Shown piece by piece: positions 1 through 6,138 of a stretch of DNA of 11,780 bases. Each line of letters starts with the position of its first letter. Position 1 is the stretch's first letter. The DNA is from an uncultured Senegalimassilia sp. (GTDB taxonomy: Bacteria; Actinomycetota; Coriobacteriia; Coriobacteriales; Eggerthellaceae), in the NCBI GenBank assembly GCA_937925385.1, contig CALEWN010000129.1, positions 1 to 11,780 of the forward strand. Direction: 5' to 3'. Under the pieces are notes generated by a model. It did not search any database, was not told where the DNA came from, and worked only from the letters and a program-made list of their open reading frames with translations. Both the position numbers and the translations under genes were made by a program.

Positions 1-598
1 GGTCATCGGCATCCAGGACGCTATCAACATTTCAATCCGCGCTCCCCTTGCGGGGAGCGACCCTCGTGGGCCTGGCGAACAATGCCGACCTAGTATTTCA
101 ATCCGCGCTCCCCTTGCGGGGAGCGACACGCTGTCCACGTTTAAGGCCGTTCTCAATGCAATATTTCAATCCGCGCTCCCCTTGCGGGGAGCGACGCGTC
201 AACAGCGCACACTCGTGCATATCAGTATATTTCAATCCGCGCTCCCCTTGCGGGGAGCGACGTACCCGGCTCAAAAGGATACGGGCAACATCAAATGATT
301 TCAATCCGCGCTCCCCTTGCGGGGAGCGACGCAACAATTTTGCGAGTACACGATCTGCACCGTTATTTCAATCCGCGCTCCCCTTGCGGGGAGCGACTGT
401 CAGATACTGCTCGCCATCCGGGTTGTCCAGATTTCAATCCGCGCTCCCCTTGCGGGGAGCGACTGGAAACGCTAAAATGACTGCGCTCAAAATCATATTT
501 CAATCCGCGCTCCCCTTGCGGGGAGCGACCTCCTTTGCTACCCAGTCATTATAAGTTTGCAAGGCATTTCAATCCGCGCTCCCCTTGCGGGGAGCGAC
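1..598 (-). CRISPR. Type I-C CRISPR array, 9 identical repeats, left end outside the window
   Basis: Nine perfectly identical 33-base repeats lie at 29-61, 95-127, 163-195, 229-261, 298-330, 365-397, 431-463, 497-529 and 566-598. They separate eight full spacers of 33-36 bases; bases 1-28 are part of a ninth. Read on the minus strand the repeat starts GTCGCTCCCC and ends GATTGAAAT, the classic type I-C form. It folds into an 8-bp stem (CGCTCCCC/GGGGAGCG) closed by a GCAA (GNRA) loop. By analogy with Bacillus halodurans Cas5d, cleavage at the 3' base of the stem would leave an 11-nt 5' handle, CGGAUUGAAAU. Orientation follows from the GATTGAAAT 3' end and from the leader and cas2 on the right, so the newest spacer is 530-565. 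No repeat is degenerate, which fits a leader-proximal part of an array whose old end is outside the window. No two spacers look alike and I saw no match to the rest of the window. Confidence 0.99.
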
Positions 599-599
599 C

Positions 600-614
600 G
601 CTACATTTTGTAGC
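600..614 (-). repeat. Inverted repeat abutting the leader-repeat junction
   Basis: GCTACA-TTT-TGTAGC on the plus strand is a perfect 6-bp inverted repeat with a 3-base loop, one base away from the first CRISPR repeat. With the proposed promoter it would form a hairpin at the very 5' end of the pre-crRNA. It could equally be a DNA site read by the Cas1-Cas2 integrase. The symmetry is directly visible; the role is inference. Confidence 0.55.
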
Positions 615-622
615 ATCGCTCT

Positions 623-649
623 ATTATCAGCAAAGTATTGTATTTTCAA
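623..649 (-). promoter_or_regulatory. Candidate promoter for the pre-crRNA
   Basis: On the minus strand a -35 box TTGAAA (649-644, 5 of 6 consensus bases) is followed after 15 bases by a -10 box GATAAT (628-623, 5 of 6). A TAATAG alternative one step downstream gives 17-base spacing. Transcription would start near 615, about 17 bases before the first repeat, which is a sensible place for an array promoter. The assignment rests on consensus match only. Confidence 0.5.
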
Positions 650-758
650 AGACCGTCGCCGCAAATTCAGCCGGCAAATCCCGCAAAACAGCAGCGAAAA
701 ACGCCATTGCGTGGTGCGAACCTTCCTCGTAGAGCATGATCGCCTATAGTTCGCAATC

Positions 759-1046
759 TCATAATGCAAGGAACCCTTCTGGATCATAACTAGGCTTAGC
801 GCCGAAATGCTCAACCTTTCCCTGCCACTTATTTCCCAGGTGATAAATCCGCAAGCTGTCTTTTGCGGGGTCGGCGATTTCAAGCAACGCAGCTTTCAGG
901 GTAACCAAAGTGGCCGCATCGACATCGCATTCGAAAACCGATGCCTGCACCCGCTGGCCATAATTCACGCAAGCTTTTGCAATCCTTCTAAGGCGCTTTC
1001 GTCCGGCTGCGTCGGTGGTATCGATGTCGTACGTAATCAAAACCAT
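759..1046 (-). CDS. cas2: CRISPR-associated protein Cas2
   Basis: A 95-residue protein of the usual Cas2 size. It begins MVLITYDI, the ferredoxin-like first strand, with the conserved acidic residue at D7, followed by a basic helix ([12 protein letters not shown]) and a [12 protein letters not shown] segment typical of the family. Cas2 forms the central dimer of the Cas1-Cas2 spacer integrase; its own nuclease activity is not needed for that role in characterised systems. The ATG at 1046 lies 9 bases after the cas1 stop and is preceded by AGGGTGG as ribosome site, so it is the last gene of a translationally close set. The leader and array follow directly, the standard type I-C order. Confidence 0.97.
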   Translation of the reverse strand: MVLITYDIDTTDAAGRKRLRRIAKACVNYGQRVQASVFECDVDAATLVTLKAALLEIADPAKDSLRIYHLGNKWQGKVEHFGAKPSYDPEGFLAL

Positions 1047-1055
1047 CTGACCACC

Positions 1056-2087
1056 CTACTTCCAAAGAAACGGCGGGTAGGCATCCAAATCCCCGCGAAG
1101 AAACTTCGCCAGCAATTGCGCCTGCACATTAGGGACCAATCCGCGAGGAATCTTCTCTTTAACGAACGGATGCATCAGCGTTTCGCGTTTTCTTTCTTGC
1201 CATGCTTTGAACAGCTTCTTGCGCGCATCACCCGTCAGCCGCACCTCGCCGGTTTCCCTGATATCGAAATCATCAGCGTTCACTACGCGGTTGTTGATTG
1301 CCGTCAACACAAACCGATCAACGAATATCGGTCGTAGTTCCTCCATGCAGTCAAGCGCAAGCGAATCCCTTCCCGGCCGATCTACGTGCATGAATCCGAC
1401 CGACGGGTCCAGGCCAACCCCCAGCAGGGCCGAGGCGCAGTCACGCGCCAAGGCGGAATAGAACAACGACAACATCGCATTAACCCGATCACGCGGCGGT
1501 CGGCGAGAACAACCTGCAAAATGAAAATCACCCTTATTTCGAAGTATCATCTGGTCAAACGCCGAATAATAAATCTGAGCGGCATCACCCTCGATTCCAC
1601 GCAGCGAATCGAGCGAGTCGCATTCCCGAATCGCCTTCACGGAATCGGACAAGCGAGCAGACGCCGATCGCACCGCGTCGACATCCATGCGGAGACCGTG
1701 ATCGCGAATCGCGCGCTCCAGAACCCAGCGCGAGTTGTACACCTTGCCCAAAATGCAATTGCGAGCCACGGCAAGCGAAAAAGTCTCGCTTTCCGAAGCT
1801 CTGAACTGCGCTTTCTTCAGCAGCACATTTCCCGTGCACGCACCCCTCGCATCTGCAAGGTACCGTCCGCTGGGAGAGAAGAACGTAAGCCTGATGCCCC
1901 GCTCGCAGCAAGCGCCCATCAAAGCCGGGCTTGCGCCGGCATACGAGAACAAGCTGATACCTTCAAGTGTATGCAGCGGGAATCTCCCCAAGGCATCGTT
2001 GCCGACTTTCGCGACGACGTTTTCACCATCGAGTGTCAAATAAGCATCCTCGGTAAACACGTACAGCGTGTTCTTAATCTTCTTCAT
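1056..2087 (-). CDS. cas1: CRISPR-associated endonuclease/integrase Cas1 (type I-C)
   Basis: 343 residues starting MKKIKNTLYVFTEDAYLTLD, a typical type I-C Cas1 N-terminus of beta strands. The helical C-terminal domain carries the metal-binding triad: E166 in LRGIEGDAA, H234 in GFMHVDRPG and E249 in LDCMEELRP. Cas1 cuts and joins prespacer ends into the repeat next to the leader. The frame is open upstream to 2180, but I chose the ATG at 2087: GGAGG (2099-2095) lies 7 bases before it, and it forms an ATGA overlap with the cas4 stop, which implies translational coupling. The extra 31 residues of the longer frame would lie within cas4 and have no Cas1 character. Confidence 0.97.
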   Translation of the reverse strand: MKKIKNTLYVFTEDAYLTLDGENVVAKVGNDALGRFPLHTLEGISLFSYAGASPALMGACCERGIRLTFFSPSGRYLADARGACTGNVLLKKAQFRASESETFSLAVARNCILGKVYNSRWVLERAIRDHGLRMDVDAVRSASARLSDSVKAIRECDSLDSLRGIEGDAAQIYYSAFDQMILRNKGDFHFAGCSRRPPRDRVNAMLSLFYSALARDCASALLGVGLDPSVGFMHVDRPGRDSLALDCMEELRPIFVDRFVLTAINNRVVNADDFDIRETGEVRLTGDARKKLFKAWQERKRETLMHPFVKEKIPRGLVPNVQAQLLAKFLRGDLDAYPPFLWK

Positions 2088-2740
2088 TCCCAGGCCTCCA
2101 ATGCCGCGTCGATATAGGAAGTTGCGGAACGCGGTTGCAAGGACGGCAAGCACTCGTCGCGCAAAGAGCAAGCCGAGCACGCCTTCCCCTTGCGCACATG
2201 AGGAACATGACCTTTGCGGAAAAGCTCATGCATTTCCGCCGACAACTTTCGCACCGATTCTCGCAGTTCCTCCGTGAAGCCAACGGGTTCCCTCGATTGC
2301 GTTTGCCTGTAGAACAAAAACCCGCTTTCTATGTCGCAGCCGAGCATTTCCTCGAGGCACATCGCCTGAGCACATACCTGCAGGCGATCGCATTCGCCGC
2401 TTTTCGACTTTCCTCGCTTGTATTCAACGGGCACCGGCATCCAAGCACCATCTTCGCCGAACAAGGGAACGCCCTGTTCGTCCTGATGGAACTCAACGAT
2501 ATCGCAAACACCCGAAAGTCCAAGCTTGGACGATCGGACGAAGAGCCCACGCACTATGAGCAATGCGCCGCGACGCTCCCGAATCTCCTCGTCGTGGGCT
2601 CGCTGATGCATCATCTGCCCCGACGCCGTAAGGTAGTTTTCCTGCCAGCGCTTTTCGATATGGATAAGCGCCCACTGCCTGCGGCAAAATGCGAAATGCT
2701 GGATGCCCGAAAGCGCCAAGAACTCTTCGTCCGAATACAT
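2084..2740 (-). CDS. cas4: CRISPR-associated exonuclease Cas4
   Basis: 218 residues with the RecB-like nuclease and iron-sulfur architecture of Cas4. The first cluster cysteine is C19 (FAFCRRQW) and the other three are C188, C191 and C197 (KACSACSLRDEC). Nuclease residues are H49 (RAHD), D80 (GVCDIV), and E106 and K108 (VEYKRG), followed by a Gln-rich helix near 121-131. In type I-C systems Cas4 works with Cas1-Cas2 to trim prespacers and choose those with the correct PAM. The ATG at 2740 lies 8 bases after cas7 with AGGGGCGG upstream. The stop overlaps the cas1 start. All four cysteines are present, so it looks intact. Confidence 0.96.
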   Translation of the reverse strand: MYSDEEFLALSGIQHFAFCRRQWALIHIEKRWQENYLTASGQMMHQRAHDEEIRERRGALLIVRGLFVRSSKLGLSGVCDIVEFHQDEQGVPLFGEDGAWMPVPVEYKRGKSKSGECDRLQVCAQAMCLEEMLGCDIESGFLFYRQTQSREPVGFTEELRESVRKLSAEMHELFRKGHVPHVRKGKACSACSLRDECLPSLQPRSATSYIDAALEAWE

Positions 2741-2748
2741 ATCCGCCC

Positions 2749-3642
2749 CTAAAGCTTGCGAATCACTTCCACACCTGCGGGAATAGCGTCCTCATCGACG
2801 ACAACGCCCTCGTAATCCTTAAACGAACGAGGCGCCTCAACGCCGTCCTTTTTCGCAATGCTCACGGCATCGAACAGCTGGCACGAAGGCGCGTTGCCCA
2901 ACTCTGAATCATGCTTGAACACGATGAGGGAACGAACGGCCATCTTGCCGCGAGCGGCGGAATGGTCGTGCTCGAACATGTTGATGATGGCGCTCCAGAG
3001 AAGCTCAAGGTCTTCTTCCGAGAAACCTGTGGTTTTGCGGGCCAGGTTCGCGGAAACAAACCCTTCGCAACGATACAGACCGTAGGGAACCACATACTTC
3101 CGGCCCATCTCGGTGCCCTTTTTCGCAGCATCGTCTTCCTTGGTGATGGCCACGCGCGTAATGGTGACCTCCTGCGGGATTATCGGGTCGACGCTACGGG
3201 AGAACGTAAGCTGAACAGGGCCTCGAACCTGACCACAGTTGAGGTTGTCTTTCACGAAGGTGGTCATCACGGCGCCAAACGTGCGGATATCGTAAAACGC
3301 CTTGCACATGTAATCACGCAGCCGGACATCAAGCTGCGGGTCGTCCTTTTTCAGCTTCTTCGTTTCCTTAGGATCGATTCCCAGCTCCTCGTATGCTCGC
3401 CGATCGCTCACATTCAAGGGAACGCCTTCTTTGATGTAAATCTCGAACCCTGGCTCCCCCTCTTTAACCGTTTCCACGTAGTTCCTGATTTTCCGCTTCA
3501 GGCACACATCGGTCACCACGCCATATCCGGTCTCAGGGTCGATTCGCGGCATGTTGCCGGCATCGGGGTCTCCATTGGGGTTGCCATTCTCGACATCGAA
3601 GAACACAACGAAATCGTAGCGATTGGTAATAGGGTTGCTCAT
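2749..3642 (-). CDS. cas7c: Cas7c (Csd2), backbone subunit of the type I-C interference complex
   Basis: 297 residues. The N-terminus has the Csd2/Csh2 signature: DVENGNPNGDPDAGNMPR at about 16-33, then VTDVCLKRKIRNYV at 43-56. Several copies of Cas7 bind along the crRNA spacer to form the backbone of the complex. Two in-frame ATGs occur. The first (3648) is only 1 base from the GGAGG at 3654-3650, while the second (3642) has the ideal 7-base spacing seen also at cas1 and cas5c, so I use 3642. A 30-base gap separates it from cas8c and 8 bases from cas4. A small AATTC-G-GAATT inverted repeat (3656-3666) lies in the cas8-cas7 gap, next to the ribosome site. No defect seen. Confidence 0.97.
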   Translation of the reverse strand: MSNPITNRYDFVVFFDVENGNPNGDPDAGNMPRIDPETGYGVVTDVCLKRKIRNYVETVKEGEPGFEIYIKEGVPLNVSDRRAYEELGIDPKETKKLKKDDPQLDVRLRDYMCKAFYDIRTFGAVMTTFVKDNLNCGQVRGPVQLTFSRSVDPIIPQEVTITRVAITKEDDAAKKGTEMGRKYVVPYGLYRCEGFVSANLARKTTGFSEEDLELLWSAIINMFEHDHSAARGKMAVRSLIVFKHDSELGNAPSCQLFDAVSIAKKDGVEAPRSFKDYEGVVVDEDAIPAGVEVIRKL

Positions 3643-3672
3643 GATCATGCCTCCAAATTCGGAATTGCGTTG

Positions 3673-4041
3673 CTATGCTTCCTGCTCGTCGTTTTTCTTG
3701 TAGCGCGCCTGCTTCTGCTGGTAATAGCCCAGCAGGAAGCTGCCCTGGTCGATGAGCGAAAGCCGCTTGGGGAAAGAGGTTTGCTGCATCTCCATAAGCT
3801 CACCGAGCGCCTTTTCCAGATGAACCACAAGCCCGGGTTTGTCGCGAGAAACCTTTGACAAGTGAGCGACGCTTAACTTCAACAGGACGGGGAACGTCGT
3901 TGCAGGAGTCGAGCAAGCGGCGTTCAAATAGCGATCGGCTATGGTTGCCTTCCCGTTCGCCGCTTCCTGAATTTGCTCGAGAACGGCAAATGTCCGACCG
4001 AGCACATAAGCCTCGTTTTCGTTCGAAGGGTTTACATCCAC
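3673..4041 (-). CDS. cas11c: Cas11c small subunit, internal in-frame gene within the 3' end of cas8c
   Basis: In type I-C systems the small subunit Cas11 is known to be made by internal initiation near the 3' end of cas8c, giving a protein of about 120 residues. Here codon 461 of cas8c is a GTG (4041-4039). It is preceded, with 6 bases between, by a perfect AAGGAG (4053-4048), a far better ribosome site than expected by chance inside a gene. Initiation there yields a 122-residue, mostly helical protein starting (M)DVNPSNENEAYVLG and ending KKNDEQEA, sharing the cas8c stop. Cas11 subunits form the inner belly of the complex and contact the displaced DNA strand. The start is inferred from the ribosome site and the family length, so it needs protein-level proof. 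Confidence 0.85.
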   Translation of the reverse strand: MDVNPSNENEAYVLGRTFAVLEQIQEAANGKATIADRYLNAACSTPATTFPVLLKLSVAHLSKVSRDKPGLVVHLEKALGELMEMQQTSFPKRLSLIDQGSFLLGYYQQKQARYKKNDEQEA

Positions 4042-5421
4042 GGTGATCTCCTTCTCTTCCGTTCTTGCGTTTCGAATCAAATATGCCCTGATGATGGCCG
4101 CATGCTCTCGCTTAACCGTTTTCGTAGCGCGAACACGAAGCAGAGCGTTCTGGAATAATGCCTCGGGATACCTTGCCCCTTGCAGTATCGAGCGCATCAG
4201 CGGGGCGCTAAGCTGCGAGCTGATCACCGGCTCCTTCGCATTTGGGTTTTCAAGGCTGTCAAGAAGACGATATGGGGCAGCAATCGGCGGATCGAAAGCA
4301 GCATGGCATACGTCGGTAATCCGATAGTGATCCGCGACATGGCGCATCACTTCGCCAAAAGAATCCCGCAGAAAAAAGCGCACCGAAAGACGGGCGGCAT
4401 TCGGCGCAAGGCCCAGAAGGTAAAACTCATCGCCAAACGAAACGCCTTCGATATCTACCGGCTTGCCCGCCTGCAACCTTTCGAGCGCCGCCTTCAGATT
4501 AGCCGTCGCTTCCGATTCAGACTCCTTGCTCTCAAAAATCGAGAAGCCCAACGCAAGCGACAAGACCGAGCAATTTCCCTGGTCAGCAGATTGAGAGGAA
4601 GACCAGAACACCACAGTGGTGTCGCCGAACCTTCCTCGATGCTCTCGATGGGCAAGCAAGTAATTCAGAGCCGTTGTGTAAGCCTGCGTGCTTTTAACGT
4701 CAACCGGAGCATTTCTTCCCTGCTCTTTCGCATGCCCATACGACTCGAACGCCTCGCAGTTGAATCCGACGAGGGAAGCGCCCATAGACTGCGCACCGGC
4801 CACACCCTTGATGGCTGGATGCAAGCGAGCAATAGGCTCCCTTCGCCCCGTAACCAGCGAAACCATCTCCGACTGGCCTTCGTCATTCTGCGCACGCTCA
4901 TCACAAACCCTATTTATCGACGGGTCGTTGCATGCTTCTTTCCACGTCGTTCCGTCTTCCAAGCAGAACGTCAGATTACCCCCTTCGAGAACATCTTCAG
5001 TAAACCCTGGGATAGGGTTATCGTGAATCTGGCCAGGATTCCAAAGATTGAAGTAGTTCACGATAGCGGCAGCCACAGGGCTATCAACATCCGATAGAAG
5101 CGCTTCGTGCAGTTGCTTCGAGGCCTCAAAGCACTGAAGCGCCCTTTCCGGCTTCCCCTTGCTATCAACACCAAGAAGGTACGACGATGTATCGCAGAGG
5201 AAATTCGCCTTGATACCGGACGAACGCTTCTCCTGCTCCGGAACGATTTTCGATACCCCGTGCTTTCCGTCTCCGCAAGGGATAACGCTTTTGAGCTTCC
5301 CGTCAGGGGAAAGCTCGAGCATGAATTTCACTTGACGCTCGCACCAGCCAGGCTTGGCAACGCCGCTTGCAGGGTTTTCAAGCAGCCGGCCATAATAATT
5401 TGCCAACGAGGAGATAATCAT
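3673..5421 (-). CDS. cas8c: Cas8c (Csd1), large subunit of the type I-C interference complex
   Basis: 582 residues, within the usual Csd1 range, starting MIISSLANYYGRLLENP as Csd1 proteins do. Further family-like segments are LQCFEASKQLHEALL, the central FNCEAFESYGHAKEQG with a conserved AYTTALNYLL helix, and a C-terminal helical bundle with RYPEALFQNALLRVRA. Cas8c recognises the PAM and the target strand and helps recruit Cas3. The ATG at 5421 overlaps the cas5c stop as ATGA, and GAGGTG lies 5 bases before the start, so translation is likely coupled to cas5c. The last 122 codons double as the internal gene cas11c. The family assignment is strong; roles of individual residues cannot be read from this sequence. 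Confidence 0.96.
   Translation of the reverse strand: MIISSLANYYGRLLENPASGVAKPGWCERQVKFMLELSPDGKLKSVIPCGDGKHGVSKIVPEQEKRSSGIKANFLCDTSSYLLGVDSKGKPERALQCFEASKQLHEALLSDVDSPVAAAIVNYFNLWNPGQIHDNPIPGFTEDVLEGGNLTFCLEDGTTWKEACNDPSINRVCDERAQNDEGQSEMVSLVTGRREPIARLHPAIKGVAGAQSMGASLVGFNCEAFESYGHAKEQGRNAPVDVKSTQAYTTALNYLLAHREHRGRFGDTTVVFWSSSQSADQGNCSVLSLALGFSIFESKESESEATANLKAALERLQAGKPVDIEGVSFGDEFYLLGLAPNAARLSVRFFLRDSFGEVMRHVADHYRITDVCHAAFDPPIAAPYRLLDSLENPNAKEPVISSQLSAPLMRSILQGARYPEALFQNALLRVRATKTVKREHAAIIRAYLIRNARTEEKEITVDVNPSNENEAYVLGRTFAVLEQIQEAANGKATIADRYLNAACSTPATTFPVLLKLSVAHLSKVSRDKPGLVVHLEKALGELMEMQQTSFPKRLSLIDQGSFLLGYYQQKQARYKKNDEQEA
4048..4053 (-). promoter_or_regulatory. Internal ribosome binding site for cas11c
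   Basis: AAGGAG on the minus strand, 6 bases before the in-frame GTG at 4041. It lies inside cas8c codons for Glu-Lys-Glu (EEKEIT), so the amino acids there are constrained by both uses. It decides the cas11c start. Confidence 0.8.
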
Positions 5422-6080
5422 CGATACACCTCACCACCGGCCACATCGATAACGCCGTTTTTCATGACAGCGCGATAAAACATAGGGGTGATATCTTGAT
5501 GGTTGGAGTAATCCATATCGAATAGCATGATTCCGAAGTCACGCTCCCCAACAGCGGAATATGCGCTCTCCGGCATCTCCCCTTCAAGCAGTCGCACATT
5601 TGCAGGAAACTCCCTGCAACCAAAATACGGCTGGCTGTAACACTGGCCTTTACGCAAACGACGCTTCAAAATGTCGCAGAATTTGCCCGGATTATCCTCG
5701 GCCTTTGCCTGGTCCGTCATGACGAAATGGGCATCAACAACATAATGCACATCAGTCAAAATCAGAGATGCTCGCTGAACGATATTCTCTTGGGAGCTAA
5801 TATACGGCAACTCCTTCGATCCTTCGATTGCGCTACGCATCGATGAAAGAGCCGCCTTCGCCTTTACTTCGTTCCTTCGAACGCTGCTGAATTCAATCGG
5901 GTTGATCACATGAATCCGGTCGATGACATAGCGCATTCCCGGATGCCAATACACGCTTTCAATCAAACCTCGGGCGGCGCTTGGCGTGATCACGTCGTAA
6001 GTCACGCGCTCAACGCTAAGCTCGGGTCGCGTGAACAGCGCCCTTTCGCCCCATGCCTCAATGCTGAAACCGAACGACAC
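5418..6080 (-). CDS. cas5c: Cas5c (Cas5d), crRNA-processing endonuclease and handle-binding subunit
   Basis: 220 residues. The protein opens (M)SFGFSIEAWGERALFTRPE and continues with RGLIESVYWHPGMRYVIDRIHV, the characteristic Cas5d N-terminus; Y44 in SVYW matches the position of the catalytic tyrosine known from Bacillus halodurans Cas5d. I could not confidently place the Lys-His pair of that enzyme. In type I-C there is no Cas6: Cas5 cuts the repeat and stays on the 5' handle. The start is a GTG at 6080, chosen because AAGGAGGT (6094-6087) lies 6 bases upstream. The frame runs open to 6263, but those 61 extra residues overlap cas3 and are not Cas5-like. A 58-base gap follows cas3, and the stop overlaps the cas8c start. 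Confidence 0.95.
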   Translation of the reverse strand: MSFGFSIEAWGERALFTRPELSVERVTYDVITPSAARGLIESVYWHPGMRYVIDRIHVINPIEFSSVRRNEVKAKAALSSMRSAIEGSKELPYISSQENIVQRASLILTDVHYVVDAHFVMTDQAKAEDNPGKFCDILKRRLRKGQCYSQPYFGCREFPANVRLLEGEMPESAYSAVGERDFGIMLFDMDYSNHQDITPMFYRAVMKNGVIDVAGGEVYR

Positions 6081-6086
6081 GTCCCA

Positions 6087-6094
6087 ACCTCCTT
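6087..6094 (-). promoter_or_regulatory. Shine-Dalgarno site that fixes the GTG start of cas5c
   Basis: AAGGAGGT, a full match to the anti-Shine-Dalgarno sequence, ends 6 bases before the GTG at 6080. It rules out the longer frame that begins inside cas3. Confidence 0.85.
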
Positions 6095-6106
6095 TCGTTT
6101 TGCCAT

Positions 6107-6120
6107 ACGGTGCAAACCGT
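6107..6120 (-). repeat. Small hairpin in the cas3-cas5c gap
   Basis: ACGGT-TTGC-ACCGT on the minus strand is a perfect 5-bp stem with a 4-base loop, 12 bases before the cas5c ribosome site. It has no T run after it, so it is not a simple terminator. It might mark an RNA processing or stability site between cas3 and the Cascade genes, or be chance. Confidence 0.35.
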
Positions 6121-6138
6121 CTATGCTGCGTAAGTCGA

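Larger units (their letters stand above)
599..758 (-). promoter_or_regulatory. CRISPR leader between cas2 and the first repeat
   Basis: The 160 bases between the cas2 stop codon and the first repeat are AT-richer than the flanks, as expected of a leader, which drives array transcription and marks the site of spacer insertion. On the minus strand it contains three spaced TTTGCGG/TTTGCCGG-like motifs (659-688), a sigma70-like promoter (623-649) and a short inverted repeat directly against the first repeat (600-614). I see no terminator, so the array may also be reached by read-through from cas2. A 36-codon open frame (737-627) also lies here; it is treated as a finding, not as a gene. Confidence 0.85.

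Noticed and set aside
48..554. 168-residue plus-strand open frame with repeated NPRSPCGER segments
   Set aside because: It is read through the CRISPR array. Several repeat-spacer units are multiples of three, which keeps the frame open; there is no gene here.
2088..2180. 31-residue N-terminal extension of cas1 inside cas4
   Set aside because: The ATG at 2087 has GGAGG at 7-base spacing and overlaps the cas4 stop; the extension is not Cas1-like.
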